Positions 17,111-27,037 of a DNA stretch of 64,000 nt are shown here, in pieces. The DNA lies in assembly GCF_001456115.1 (NCBI RefSeq), contig NZ_CP013264.1, positions 1,224,001 to 1,288,000 of the forward strand, read 5' to 3'. The notes beneath the pieces were generated by a model that worked only from the letters and a program-made list of their open reading frames with translations, ran no database searches and was not told the origin of the DNA. A program made the translations under genes and the position numbers. Each line of letters starts with the position of its first letter. Position 1 is the stretch's first letter. This stretch comes from Sphingobium baderi (GTDB lineage: Bacteria; Pseudomonadota; Alphaproteobacteria; Sphingomonadales; Sphingomonadaceae).

Positions 17111-17366
17111 GGACTTTCCTGGCGGCGGGGCTGGATGGCTTTGCTGTCAGGTGGAAATCCATGATCGCCTTCTCCCTTGCGATTGCTGGTGCCAGAATAG
17201 GGTAGGGAGAGCTGCGCTGCAAGGCGCGGGTTTCGGTTGGGAGGGCGGGTGGTCGAATCCATTTGCCATGTTGCAGGGACGCAGCCTTTTTCGCACAGCT
17301 TATAGAGCGGAACGCTTAGGGACGACGTGACGTTGGATTGAGGCGCCATAATGCCCGTCCGTTGGA

Positions 17367-18833
17367 ATGGAGAACAATCTTGTGATTTTGCTCAACCGCC
17401 CAGACCTGCTGCGCGAACAAGCCTATGTTGGGGGGGAGTGGGTTGGCGCCGACCGCACATTCGCCATTCACGATCCTGCAACCGGCGCGCCCATCGCAAA
17501 TGTGCCGGACCTCACCGCGCAGGATATGAGGCGCGCCATCGATGCCGCGGACGTAGCGATGAAAGGATGGGCGGCCAAGACAGCGAAAGAGCGTGCGTTG
17601 GTGTTGCGCCGCTGGTTTGACCTGATGCTGGCTCACCAGGATGATCTGGCGGCGATCATGACCGCCGAACAGGGCAAGCCGCTGGCAGAAGCGAAAGGCG
17701 AGATAGTCTATGGCGCAAGCTTCATCGAATGGTTCGCGGAAGAAGGGAAGCGTGTCTATGGCGACGTCGTTCCTACCCATGCCGCCGATCGCCGCATCCT
17801 GACGCTGAAACAGCCCATCGGCGTATGTGGTGCAATCACACCGTGGAACTTCCCGGTGGCAATGATTACGCGCAAGGCCGGTCCGGCGTTGGCGGCGGGC
17901 TGCGCGATGGTGCTCAAGCCCGCAGAGCAGACGCCGCTCTCCGCGCTGGCGCTGGCCGTGTTGGCGGAGGAAGCGGGGCTGCCCGCGGGACTGCTGAGCG
18001 TCGTCACCACCAGTGACGCCAAGGCTATCGGCGGCGAAATAACCTCCAACCCCAGGATCGCGAAGATCAGTTTTACGGGTTCTACGGAGGTCGGCAAGCT
18101 GCTGATGACGCAATGCGCGGGCACCGTGAAGAAGGTCAGCCTGGAACTGGGAGGCAATGCGCCCTTCATTGTGTTCGACGACGCTGATCTCGACGAAGCG
18201 GTGAAAGGCGCAATCGCGTCCAAGTTCCGAAATGCGGGTCAAACCTGCGTCTGCGCCAACCGGCTCTATGTGCAGGATGCCATTTACGAGCGTTTCGTCG
18301 AACGGCTGACGCAGGCGGTGGCGGCACTGCATGTCGGTATCGGCACGGAGCCGGGTGTCGATATCGGGCCGCTGATCGACGATGACGCCCTCTCAAAGGT
18401 AGAGGCGCATCTGGCCGATGCGCTGGAACATGGTGCGAAAGTCACTGCCGGTGGTGCGCGGCATGAATTGGGAGGCAACTTTTTCCAGCCCACGGTGATC
18501 GCGGGAATGACGCCGGACATGCGGATTGCCACTGAGGAAACCTTTGGCCCCCTCGCGCCCATCTTCCGCTTTTCGGACGAGGCGGACGCCATCGCGCAGG
18601 CCAATGCGACGCGCTTTGGTCTTGCCGCCTATTTCTACGCCCGCGATCTGGGACGAGTGTGGCGTGTCGCCGAAGCACTGGAATATGGCATTGTCGGCAT
18701 TAACACCGGCATCATCTCCACCGAAGTCGCGCCCTTTGGCGGCGTGAAGGAATCAGGCATTGGCCGCGAAGGGTCGCGTTATGGCATCGACGATTATGTG
18801 GAGATCAAATATCTCGCCATGGCGGGCATCTAG
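17367..18833 (+). CDS. gabD: NAD(P)-dependent succinate-semialdehyde dehydrogenase
   Basis: This is a 488-residue aldehyde dehydrogenase. The catalytic glutamate Glu260 (LELGGNAPFIVF) and cysteine Cys294 (GQTCVCANR) are present. A second cysteine two residues on is typical of GabD-type enzymes. The segment TPWNFPVAMITRK near 158-170 binds the cofactor. The enzyme oxidises succinate semialdehyde to succinate in GABA or related catabolism. No gabT is adjacent. ATG 17367 lacks a clear ribosome binding site. GTG 17382 has GGAGAA at good spacing and could be the real start, five codons downstream. Confidence 0.9.
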   Translation: MENNLVILLNRPDLLREQAYVGGEWVGADRTFAIHDPATGAPIANVPDLTAQDMRRAIDAADVAMKGWAAKTAKERALVLRRWFDLMLAHQDDLAAIMTAEQGKPLAEAKGEIVYGASFIEWFAEEGKRVYGDVVPTHAADRRILTLKQPIGVCGAITPWNFPVAMITRKAGPALAAGCAMVLKPAEQTPLSALALAVLAEEAGLPAGLLSVVTTSDAKAIGGEITSNPRIAKISFTGSTEVGKLLMTQCAGTVKKVSLELGGNAPFIVFDDADLDEAVKGAIASKFRNAGQTCVCANRLYVQDAIYERFVERLTQAVAALHVGIGTEPGVDIGPLIDDDALSKVEAHLADALEHGAKVTAGGARHELGGNFFQPTVIAGMTPDMRIATEETFGPLAPIFRFSDEADAIAQANATRFGLAAYFYARDLGRVWRVAEALEYGIVGINTGIISTEVAPFGGVKESGIGREGSRYGIDDYVEIKYLAMAGI

Positions 18834-19005
18834 TAAAGAGAAATGAGAGAGCCGTGCAGGATCGGGCGGGGCTTGAAAATTCTTCGCCGCCAGCGACCGC
18901 GTCCCTGCACGACTCCGCACTTAGGTCATTGCCTTCCCACCCTTTGCTGATGATAGGATGCGGAAAAGCGGCAATGATGCCGGCAAGGAAGAGGGAAGGC
19001 CGGAT

Positions 19006-20292
19006 ATGACGATGACAGCGGGCGCGAATGCCGGTTCTCAGGTCGGAACAAGGACGGCGGCGCGGGGGTTGGCCGGTTTCGTCTTTGCTCTGTTCTTCGT
19101 GTTCGGTGGAATCACCAGTCTCAACGATGTACTGATCCCCAAGCTCAAGGATCTCTTCACCCTCACCAACGCGCAGGTATTGCTGGTCCAGTCGGCCTTC
19201 TTTGCGGCCTATTTCCTGATTTCCATTCCCGCCTCCGCGCTGGTGCATCGCTTCGGTTACATGCGGACGGCGGTGATCGGGCTGCTGTCGATGACGGCGG
19301 GGTGCCTGCTGTTCATTCCGGCGGCAGGATCAGGCCTGTTCGGTGCGTTCCTGTTCGCACTATTCGTGCTGGCGAGCGGAATCACCATCGTGCAAGTGGT
19401 CGCCAATCCTTTGATCTCCATGCTGGGCACGCCCGAAACCGCGTCCAGTCGCTTGACCTTCGCGCAGGCATTCAATGCGCTGGGCACGACCGTCTTTCCC
19501 TATGTCGGGTCGATACTGATCCTGGGCAGCATTGCAAAAATCGATCCGTCCACCCTGACGGGGGAGGCGTTGACTGCCTTTCGCGCGCAGGAGGCGCGGG
19601 TGGTCGTCCATACCTATATCGGTCTGGCAGTTGCGCTGGTCATTGTCGCGTTGGCGGTCTGGTTCCGGCGCACGAAGCTCAAGGAAACACGCGCGGCGAA
19701 GATGAACGTCACCGCCGCCTTCGGGCTGTTGTCGCGGCCTCGCTTTGCTTTCGGGACAATGGGCATCTTCCTCTATGTCGGCGCGGAAGTGACGATCGGC
19801 AGCCTGATGGTGCTCTATCTGGTGCAACCCAGCACGCTGAGCCTCGACATGGAAAGTGCGGGCAAGCTGGTCGCTTATTATTGGGGCGGCGCGATGGTGG
19901 GCCGCTTCATCGGATCGGCGGTGCTGCGCTTCTTCTCGCCGGGGCGAGTGTTGGCCTGCGTCGCGACAGGCGCGGTGTTGCTGTTGGGGATTTCGGCTTC
20001 CACGACGGGCGCGGTGTCGGGTTGGTCGCTGATCGCTATCGGCCTCATGAATGCGATCATGTTCCCGACGATCTTCAGCCTCGCGTGCGAAGGGCTGGGC
20101 CAGCGCGCGGCGGATGGGTCGGGGGTCATCTGCATGGCGATCGTGGGCGGCGCGATCCTGCCGCCCATCGCCGGATGGGTATCTGACATTGCGACGCTCC
20201 GCACGGCGCTGATCGTGCCCGCCATCGCCTATGGCCTTATCCTGTTGTTCGGACTGTTCGCTACGCGTCCAGTCATCCCCCTGGAGGAGTAA
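19006..20292 (+). CDS. FucP/GluP family sugar MFS transporter
   Basis: This is a 428-residue major facilitator with twelve predicted helices. The first helix segment FFVFGGITSLNDVLIPKLK and the AFFAAYFLISIPA block are characteristic of the FucP/GluP/NagP sugar:proton symporters (fucose, glucose/galactose or N-acetylglucosamine). The frame starts at 18958, but ATG 19006 has GAGGGAAGG just upstream and removes a non-hydrophobic extension, so I prefer it. The substrate cannot be told from sequence alone, and no sugar catabolic genes are adjacent. The stop directly abuts the stop of the convergent hdeD-like gene with no bases between. Confidence 0.85.
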   Translation: MTMTAGANAGSQVGTRTAARGLAGFVFALFFVFGGITSLNDVLIPKLKDLFTLTNAQVLLVQSAFFAAYFLISIPASALVHRFGYMRTAVIGLLSMTAGCLLFIPAAGSGLFGAFLFALFVLASGITIVQVVANPLISMLGTPETASSRLTFAQAFNALGTTVFPYVGSILILGSIAKIDPSTLTGEALTAFRAQEARVVVHTYIGLAVALVIVALAVWFRRTKLKETRAAKMNVTAAFGLLSRPRFAFGTMGIFLYVGAEVTIGSLMVLYLVQPSTLSLDMESAGKLVAYYWGGAMVGRFIGSAVLRFFSPGRVLACVATGAVLLLGISASTTGAVSGWSLIAIGLMNAIMFPTIFSLACEGLGQRAADGSGVICMAIVGGAILPPIAGWVSDIATLRTALIVPAIAYGLILLFGLFATRPVIPLEE

Positions 20293-20874
20293 TCAGGCGG
20301 CGGCGTCCTTCACTTTCCTGAGACGCAGCGACAGGCCGATGTAGAAGATCCCGACTATCAGCGCGAAGATGCCGATCATCCAGGCGACGGACAGCAAGCC
20401 GGTAAGCGGATAGCCGATCAGCAGCGCTCCGAGAATGACGGAGGCAAGGCCGCTCAACGCCAGCATCGATTCATTGTCGATCGCTTTGCGGAGACGGATC
20501 GCGCCGATGATCTGAAGCAGGCCCATCGCGATCAGCCATGCCGAGAAATAGAGAAGCAGGCCAAAGGCGGTGACGGCCGGCGCGAAAAAGGTGAGCAGCC
20601 CCGCCGCCACGCCCAGCAGGCCGACCAATCCCATCCACCATCGCGACCCTCCGCCCGGCCGTTTCGTCATGAAGGCGGTTGCAATGGCTAAAATTCCGTC
20701 GACAAAGGCGAATGCGCCCCACAACAGCACGATCGACAACAGCGATAGCGACGGCCACAGAAAGGTGAGAACGCCGAACAATATGGCCGCGATCCCCCGC
20801 AGCAGGATGAGCCACCAATTATCGATCAGCCACGTGATTTCAGAAAAGCGTCCGAGAGCGGTTCCATTCGTCAT
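20293..20874 (-). CDS. HdeD family (DUF308) membrane protein
   Basis: This is a 193-residue membrane protein with six predicted helices in three repeated hairpins, the DUF308/HdeD pattern. HdeD is linked to acid resistance at high cell density in E. coli; the role in alphaproteobacteria is unknown. The start ATG 20874 follows AAGGGGAA at a good distance. Its stop abuts the stop of the sugar permease. The 142 bases upstream separate it from the histidine kinase gene and show no further gene. Confidence 0.85.
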   Translation of the reverse strand: MTNGTALGRFSEITWLIDNWWLILLRGIAAILFGVLTFLWPSLSLLSIVLLWGAFAFVDGILAIATAFMTKRPGGGSRWWMGLVGLLGVAAGLLTFFAPAVTAFGLLLYFSAWLIAMGLLQIIGAIRLRKAIDNESMLALSGLASVILGALLIGYPLTGLLSVAWMIGIFALIVGIFYIGLSLRLRKVKDAAA

Positions 20875-21016
20875 GTCGGTTCCCCTTTTTCACAATGACG
20901 GGCATTTCTTCGAACAGGTCGAGCAACACCGAAATGGCCCGGCAATGACTGATCCAAAGAGGAAGCTAAATCAAAAGGATGCAGGATGCCAGCCATTCGG
21001 GTCACGGATAAGGGAA

Positions 21017-22414
21017 CTATCCATGCCCCTGAAGCAGCAGCGTGGCGCGCAGCCCCGGCCCGTTTTCAGCCAGTTCGATACGGCCATGGTGCAACCGCGC
21101 GACCGCTTCGGCCAGCGATAGGCCCAATCCCGAACCTGGCTTGCTGCGCGATGGATCTAGCCGCCCGAACCGCTTGAGTGCGGCGGCGCGCAGATCCTCC
21201 GGGATGCCGGGGCCATTGTCCGCGACGCTGATTGCCAGCCATGATCCGACCTCACGCTGTTCCGCCGACAGAGTGATGTGATCGCCGCTCTCCGCATGGC
21301 TCAGCGCATTGTCGATGAGGTTGGCGAGCGCCTGGCTCACCAATTCGCGGTGCAGCGGGAAGGGCGGCATATCCGGCGCTTCGATGGCGAGGGCAAATCC
21401 GCTATCCTCGACCAACGGCCCATAAACCTCCTCTAGGTCGCGCAGTAGCGTTCGGATATCGGTGTCCAGCAGCCGGTCTCCGCCGAAGCCTGCCTCCGTC
21501 CGGCTGATGAGCAGCGCCGTCGACAACATGGATTGCAGCGCGCGGGCTTCGCGATGCACTTTTTCCAAGGCGTCGAGCGCCATGTCGTCCCGTGTCTGCG
21601 CGCTTGCCTGCTCGACGACGGAGATCAGGCGCGTGACCGGGGATTTAAGGTCGTGGGCAAGCCCGTCGGTCATCATGCGAAGCTGCGTCACCAGCGCGTC
21701 AATCCGCTCCAGCATGGCGTTGATCGACTGGCCGAGCTGATCGAAGGCATCAGCGCTGCCATCCGTTTCGACCCGCCGGTCCAGGGCGCCCACCGCGACG
21801 GCGTTGGCGGTGTCGGCTATCGCCGAAACTTGCCGCGCCAGCACCCGGCCCAGCAGGATGGCGATTCCTAGTGTCAGCATCAGCGTCATGACGAAGGCGA
21901 TGCTGAGCGCTTCTTCATAGATGCGAGAGAGTTGCAGGCTGTTGGTGGTCGCGATGCCAGTTAACAGATGGCCGCCGCTGGACAGGGTGTCCGCCGTCAC
22001 GCCTATGGGTTCGGGGCGGTCATTGCCTATGCGATAAAGGTCGATGGTCTGCCATGGGCTGTCATAGGCAATGGTGGCAGGCCATGCGCCCAGATTGCCG
22101 ATCAGCACCCGCCCTTGCGCGTCGGTGAGGAGGAGGACGATCCTTTCGCCCCTTACCGTGGAAAGCCGCCCCTTGATCGCGCGTTGTAGCGCCGAAAGTC
22201 CGCGCACGCGCTCTACCCGTAGCAGTTCGTCGCGCAGGCTTTCCACGGTCTGCCGGTCCGCCGCGACGATCGAGCGCTGGCTTGCCTGCTGCACAAAGAG
22301 CAGCACTCCGCCGCTGACGATGAATTGGCAGAGGAAAGCCAGTCCCACGAAGCGCCCGATGGTTGACCGCGCAAAGCCCCGCAGGCGGGTCGCGATGCTA
22401 TTTTTCGATGCCAA
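21017..22414 (-). CDS. Two-component sensor histidine kinase
   Basis: This is a kinase of about 465 residues with a first membrane helix near residues 20-42, a periplasmic sensor of about 120 residues, a second helix near 172-190 and a HAMP domain. It is followed by the H-box with His254 (DGLAHDLKSPVTRL), N-box (ANLIDNALSHA), G1 (DNGPGIP) and G2 (GSGLGLSLAEAV). It autophosphorylates and passes phosphate to the upstream-encoded regulator. No in-frame ATG is suitable. TTG 22414 or GTG 22432, both overlapping the regulator's 3' end, are the candidate starts. It is the last gene of the four-gene coupled operon beginning at 26856. The signal is unknown. Confidence 0.9.
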   Translation of the reverse strand: MASKNSIATRLRGFARSTIGRFVGLAFLCQFIVSGGVLLFVQQASQRSIVAADRQTVESLRDELLRVERVRGLSALQRAIKGRLSTVRGERIVLLLTDAQGRVLIGNLGAWPATIAYDSPWQTIDLYRIGNDRPEPIGVTADTLSSGGHLLTGIATTNSLQLSRIYEEALSIAFVMTLMLTLGIAILLGRVLARQVSAIADTANAVAVGALDRRVETDGSADAFDQLGQSINAMLERIDALVTQLRMMTDGLAHDLKSPVTRLISVVEQASAQTRDDMALDALEKVHREARALQSMLSTALLISRTEAGFGGDRLLDTDIRTLLRDLEEVYGPLVEDSGFALAIEAPDMPPFPLHRELVSQALANLIDNALSHAESGDHITLSAEQREVGSWLAISVADNGPGIPEDLRAAALKRFGRLDPSRSKPGSGLGLSLAEAVARLHHGRIELAENGPGLRATLLLQGHG

Positions 22415-23093
22415 GGCGGTATCCCATGCCACGCACGGTGTGCAGCAACGGACGGTCGGACCCGTCGTCCAGTTTGCGGCGCAGGCGGCTGACATGCACG
22501 TCGATGACGTTGGTGCCGGGATCGAAATGATAATCCCACACGCCTTCCAGCAGCATGGTGCGGGTTACGACCTGATCGGGGTGGCGCAGGAAAAATTCCA
22601 GCAGGCGGAATTCCCGCGGTTGCAGATCCACCGCCTTGCCGCCGCGTTTCACCCTGCGGGAGAGGAGGTCCATCTCCAGATCGTCGTGGCGCAGCGCCGT
22701 CACCACAGCGCCGCCGCTCTGTCCGTTCCGCGCACGGCGTAGCAGTAATTGCACGCGGGCAAGCAACTCGGCGAAGGCGAAAGGCTTGGTCAGATAATCG
22801 TCCGCGCCGCCGGTCAACCCTTCTACCCGGTCTTCGGGCGTGCCGAGCGCGGAAAGGATGATCGCAGGCGTTTCGATACCTGCCGCGCGCAGGGCTTTCA
22901 GCACGGACATCCCGTCCATAGCGGGCATCATCCGGTCGAGGATGATCGCGCCATAGCCGCTGTCGCTCGCCAGGAACAGGCCGTCGCGACCATTGTCTGC
23001 CCGATCGACGGTGAAGCCCGCCTCCGTCATCCCTTTGGCGATATAGTCGGCGGTGACGGCATCATCTTCGACGATGAGGATTTTCTGGCTCAT
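22398..23093 (-). CDS. OmpR-family response regulator
   Basis: This is a 231-residue regulator. The receiver domain has the acidic pocket Asp10/Asp11, phospho-acceptor Asp53 (ILDRMMP) and Lys in LTKPFAF. The C-terminal winged helix (residues 130-228) ends with the OmpR wing GMGYRLGIEK. The start ATG overlaps the stop of the PDZ gene by four bases, and the 3' end overlaps the kinase gene. It probably regulates its own operon or envelope glycan genes, judging only by context. Confidence 0.93.
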   Translation of the reverse strand: MSQKILIVEDDAVTADYIAKGMTEAGFTVDRADNGRDGLFLASDSGYGAIILDRMMPAMDGMSVLKALRAAGIETPAIILSALGTPEDRVEGLTGGADDYLTKPFAFAELLARVQLLLRRARNGQSGGAVVTALRHDDLEMDLLSRRVKRGGKAVDLQPREFRLLEFFLRHPDQVVTRTMLLEGVWDYHFDPGTNVIDVHVSRLRRKLDDGSDRPLLHTVRGMGYRLGIEK

Positions 23094-23512
23094 TTGCTGT
23101 CATCCGACAGATCGAAGGTCACTTTCCGCATCGTTCCCTCATGACGCAGCGCCAGCCGGACGCTACTCCGCGAATGATGTAACAGATAGGCGGTCGCCTG
23201 ATCCAGCGATCGCGAGGCTTGCCCGTCGATTTGCACGATATTGTCTCCCACCGCGAGTCCCAGCCGTCGCGCTTGCCCATCCGACGCCAGGCTGGTGACG
23301 ATCAGGCCTGATCCCGCAGGCTGTCCATTCACCAGCGTCAAGCCAGGCAAGATATGCCCCTGTGCAGCAGCTTGCCCCGCATGGCTGCCGGTTGCCCGAT
23401 GGACATGGAGGAAGAAGGCAAAGCTCATTCCCAGCGCGCCGATGGCGAGGCACCCCAGCATCGCGCCGGTCGCGGTTCTGCTTTTCCGGTTATCGCGCCG
23501 GAGCGCTTTCAT
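23090..23512 (-). CDS. Membrane-anchored PDZ-domain protein
   Basis: This is a 140-residue protein with one N-terminal membrane helix (GAMLGCLAIGALGMSFAFFLHV, residues about 16-37) and a single PDZ domain (GLIVTSLASDGQARRLGLAVGDNIVQIDGQ and following). The PDZ domain would lie in the periplasm. There is no protease domain. It starts inside the stop of the glycan enzyme fusion (ATGA) and ends inside the start of the response regulator (ATGA), so it is made in step with both. A role in sensing peptide or envelope ligands for the two-component system is an inference from this coupling. Confidence 0.72.
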   Translation of the reverse strand: MKALRRDNRKSRTATGAMLGCLAIGALGMSFAFFLHVHRATGSHAGQAAAQGHILPGLTLVNGQPAGSGLIVTSLASDGQARRLGLAVGDNIVQIDGQASRSLDQATAYLLHHSRSSVRLALRHEGTMRKVTFDLSDDSK

Positions 23513-26500
23513 GCGGCGCGCAATCGTCGGGAAGGGCTGGGGGAAGGAAGGGCTTCGCCCGGAGCCATGGCGACGCGGCCCGATCGCTCGAGCTTGCCCC
23601 AGCCCACGACCCAGCCGCCGACGGCCGAAGCAATGGCGCGCACCACCACCCAATACATGATCTGGCGGTAGACAAAGCGCTGCGCGATCAGCAGATGCGG
23701 GGGATAGCGGAGCGTGCCCCCGTCGAGCCGATAGGCAACCCAGCCGCAGGCGACGTCGATGGCAATGAAGGTCAGCCAATAGACGCCCATGGTCCAGACG
23801 TCACCGCTGGTCTGCGCCCAGCCATGTTCCTGCACCCGGACCACGGTGGCGGCGATGGAGAGGATGAGGGCGAGGTCGATCAGCGGAGAGATCGCCGCAA
23901 AGACGATCTGGAAAAGCCACGCCTGCGGCATCCCGACCAGCGCGAGGCCAGTGGGCTTGCGCGCCCGCAGCACGCTGGCATGTTTCCACAGGCATTGCAG
24001 CGTGCCGAACGCCCAGCGATAACGTTGCTTGGCAAGGGCGCGAAAGTCTTCGGGCGCTTCCGTCCAGGCGACCGCTTCAGGGTCGTAGGTGACGCGCCAG
24101 CCCGCGCGCTGGATCGCGATGGTCAAATCCTGATCCTCCGCCAGCGTGTCCTCGGGATAGTCGCCGACCGCATCCAGCGCCGCACGCCGCCACGCGCCGA
24201 CCGCGCCCGGCACCACCGTTATCGCATCGAAACCCGCCAGCGCGCGCCGTTCCAGATTCTGCGCCGTGATATATTCCAGCGCCTGCCAGCGCGTGACGAG
24301 GTTCACCCGGTTCCCTACACGCGCCTCGCCCGCCACGGCGCCGATGGCGGGGTCGACGAACCAGCGGGCAAGGCGAGCGATGGTCGTCGGCTCGAACTGG
24401 GTATCGGCGTCGAGCGCGATGACGATCTCGCCCATCGCTTGGGCGAGGGCGCGGTTCAGCGCCGACGCTTTGCCGCCATTTTCCAGCGTGAGCAGCGTGA
24501 CGCGCGGATCGCCAGCAAATGCGCTGGCGACGGTGGCGCTGGTTGCATCCTTCGACCCGTCATCCGCCACGATCAGTTGGAGGCCGGGATATTGGCTCGC
24601 AAGCACCCGGCGGATGGATGCTTCGATCACGCGGGCTTCATTATAGGCGGGGATGATGACCGACACGCTGGGTTGATGGACCGGCGGCTGCATGCGGGGA
24701 CGGCGCGACTGGAAAGTAGCGAGCCCCGCCATCAGCACCGCCCGTGCTATCCCCAGCGAAATTGCGAGGGTGAAGATCCAGCCGAGCAATGTGCTGAGCG
24801 CCGCCAGCGTGACGAAGGCGGCGACGTCGATCCGCACTGCCGTCAGGTCAGCGGGCTGGACCGGCGGCATGGCGGTTTGTTGAGACAGGCCCGCAAGGCG
24901 CGAGACGGGCACAAAGCTGTATCCCTCCGCCCGCAGCGTCGCGATGATGCGGGGCAAGGCCGCGACCGTTTCCGACCGCTCGCCGCCGCCGTCATGCAGC
25001 AGGACGATATTTTCGGAACGGTCGGGCGTCACGGCATGGACTTGATCGATCACCTGCCTGACGATTGCATCGGTGCCGGGGCGCTGCCAGTCATTGGGAT
25101 CGACATGGAGACCGACAACCGTATATCCCGCTTTCTGTGCGGCGAGTGCGGGGCCGAGTTCGTCCGCCGTGGTGGGTTCCGCATCCCCGAAATAGGGTGC
25201 GCGGAACAGCTTCATGCTACGGCCGGTATAGGCTTGCACCAGCCGCTGCGTGGCGTTGAGCTGGAGTCGCGTCCCTTCCTCCGGCCATGTCGCAAGGTTG
25301 GGATGGGCATAGGTGTGATTGCCGATCTCGCTGCCGTCCGCGACGATGCGGCGCAGCAGGGCCGGATGCTCCAGCGCATTTTCCCCGATGACGAAGAAGG
25401 TCGCGGGCGTGTGCGTCCTTTCGAGGATGGAGAGGATCTTCGGCGTCCATGTCGCGTCCGGCCCGTCGTCGAAGGTCAGCGCGAGCATCTTCGCCCGCTG
25501 CCCGCCGGTCCGCTGCACTTGATAGGGCGTGGGAAGGGCGCGGTAGCTTTCCCGCGCGATCATGCCCTGCGGCCCAAAGGCGATGGCGCGGCTGCCTTCG
25601 GTCGGCGTCGCGGTGATCCGCAGGATTTCGCCCGTGCCCTCGACATCGGTGTTGAGCATACTGGCGATGCGGGTCAGGTCCGGTCGGCCGCCGCGGCGGA
25701 AGGCGGTGAGGTCGGGCCAGAAGCCGGGGTCTTCGCTGCCCAGCCGCCACAGCGCCACGCTGCCCACGCCGAGTCGTTTGAGCGCTAGCATCTGGTTCCA
25801 TGTCGCGGCGGCGTCCAGCATCCAGACTTGGTGCCGCTGTCCGCTTTCGTCATAGGCGAAACCGGTATTGCCGCTGGCTGGATCGAAGGTGACGGGCGCA
25901 TCGCTGTCATGCGCGGCGAGCCATGCCTCGTCTAGCGATAGTGCATCGGCGGCCCCGCCGTGCCAGTCATAGCCATAGCTGCCGAGAGCGACGACCAGTT
26001 TGTCAGGACCGATGCGGCGTATCGCCTCTTCAACCTGCCGCACGAACCAGGGCTGCGCGGCGATGGGACCGGCCTCGCCGCCTTGCCAATGCTGGTCATA
26101 GGCCATGAAGATCAGTCGATCAGCAGCGCGCGCGAGTTGCTCCATCGGCCATCCGTCGCCCGCCGGAACGGTGAGCGCCAGCGTCGCGTGGGGCGGCATG
26201 GCAGCGCGAAGCATGTGGAGGAAGCGCAGATAATCGCCCATCGCCCCGTCCGGCAGGGATTCGAAGTCCATGACGAGCCCGCCCATCCGATGCCGCGCCA
26301 CATAGTCGCCCAGGTGCCGGGCGAGCAGGCGGCTCGTTTCCGCATGGCCGAGCAGCCGCGCCATGCCCGCGCCGTCCCAGCCATTATCACTGACATTCTG
26401 GACCATCGGCAATAGCTTGGGCGGATGCGGCATGGCGGCAATCATCTGGGACAGGCGCGGGTCACTGACGAAATGCGGCATGGGGGAATGAGCCGAAACC

Positions 26501-26856
26501 GTTACCAGCGCGGGCACGATCCAATCAAGTTGTCCCACATGCCGCCGCAGCGAGGCGATGCTCGTTTCATCATCGGGAACGTAGAAGCCGACGTTCAGCG
26601 GCTTGACGGCCCTGCGGGTGGCGGGCCAGTCGGGCAGCCATTTCGTGATGTCGTGATGCAGGCGAGACAGGCCGTAAAGGCGCGCCGCATGGGGTTGGGG
26701 CAGCGGCAGGGCCAGGTCGCCTTCGGACGGCACGGCGATCAGCGTGGAGGCAAAGGCGATGGCCGCCGCAACGATGGCCGCCAGTAACGTCGCCAAGGCG
26801 CGTCGCGCCCATATGCCCCGCCGCCCGGTGGGGTCGAAGAAAATCGGGCTTGTCAT
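23509..26856 (-). CDS. Trifunctional GH18-like / NodB deacetylase / GT2 glycosyltransferase fusion
   Basis: This is a 1115-residue membrane protein. After an N-terminal helix (residues 15-35) comes a GH18-like region (about 60-420) with the catalytic-type segment GLVMDFESL and the barrel strand RLIFMAYDQHW. A NodB polysaccharide deacetylase domain follows near 455-660 (TFDDGPD, then GNHTYAHPN). After a membrane helix, a GT2 domain starts near 730 (VSVIIPAYNE, DADTQ, EDQD, QRYRW near 942). Terminal membrane helices complete the protein. The layout is of processive beta-glycan synthases such as NodC/PgaC fused to export-side editing enzymes. The open frame extends to 27039, but ATG 26856 removes a low-quality extension. 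It heads the coupled operon with the PDZ protein and two-component system. Confidence 0.88.
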   Translation of the reverse strand: MTSPIFFDPTGRRGIWARRALATLLAAIVAAAIAFASTLIAVPSEGDLALPLPQPHAARLYGLSRLHHDITKWLPDWPATRRAVKPLNVGFYVPDDETSIASLRRHVGQLDWIVPALVTVSAHSPMPHFVSDPRLSQMIAAMPHPPKLLPMVQNVSDNGWDGAGMARLLGHAETSRLLARHLGDYVARHRMGGLVMDFESLPDGAMGDYLRFLHMLRAAMPPHATLALTVPAGDGWPMEQLARAADRLIFMAYDQHWQGGEAGPIAAQPWFVRQVEEAIRRIGPDKLVVALGSYGYDWHGGAADALSLDEAWLAAHDSDAPVTFDPASGNTGFAYDESGQRHQVWMLDAAATWNQMLALKRLGVGSVALWRLGSEDPGFWPDLTAFRRGGRPDLTRIASMLNTDVEGTGEILRITATPTEGSRAIAFGPQGMIARESYRALPTPYQVQRTGGQRAKMLALTFDDGPDATWTPKILSILERTHTPATFFVIGENALEHPALLRRIVADGSEIGNHTYAHPNLATWPEEGTRLQLNATQRLVQAYTGRSMKLFRAPYFGDAEPTTADELGPALAAQKAGYTVVGLHVDPNDWQRPGTDAIVRQVIDQVHAVTPDRSENIVLLHDGGGERSETVAALPRIIATLRAEGYSFVPVSRLAGLSQQTAMPPVQPADLTAVRIDVAAFVTLAALSTLLGWIFTLAISLGIARAVLMAGLATFQSRRPRMQPPVHQPSVSVIIPAYNEARVIEASIRRVLASQYPGLQLIVADDGSKDATSATVASAFAGDPRVTLLTLENGGKASALNRALAQAMGEIVIALDADTQFEPTTIARLARWFVDPAIGAVAGEARVGNRVNLVTRWQALEYITAQNLERRALAGFDAITVVPGAVGAWRRAALDAVGDYPEDTLAEDQDLTIAIQRAGWRVTYDPEAVAWTEAPEDFRALAKQRYRWAFGTLQCLWKHASVLRARKPTGLALVGMPQAWLFQIVFAAISPLIDLALILSIAATVVRVQEHGWAQTSGDVWTMGVYWLTFIAIDVACGWVAYRLDGGTLRYPPHLLIAQRFVYRQIMYWVVVRAIASAVGGWVVGWGKLERSGRVAMAPGEALPSPSPSRRLRAA

Positions 26857-27037
26857 GTCGTCGCTCGAGCGCCTGTCGCTATTATTCCGGGTACATAGAG
26901 ATCGCCGTCCGCAACGGTGATGATCCGATGATGAAATCTTGGTCATGATGGGCATCGGCCTTTTCGTCGACGTTCGCGTGTTCCGGGCGAAGCGGCGATC
27001 TGCTACCGCTGATGCGTCCATATGATCTGGAGACATC

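Noticed and set aside
23362..25788. An 808-codon plus-strand frame
   Set aside because: It lies opposite the GH18-NodB-GT2 fusion gene, and its product is rich in Arg, Asp and His with no motif.
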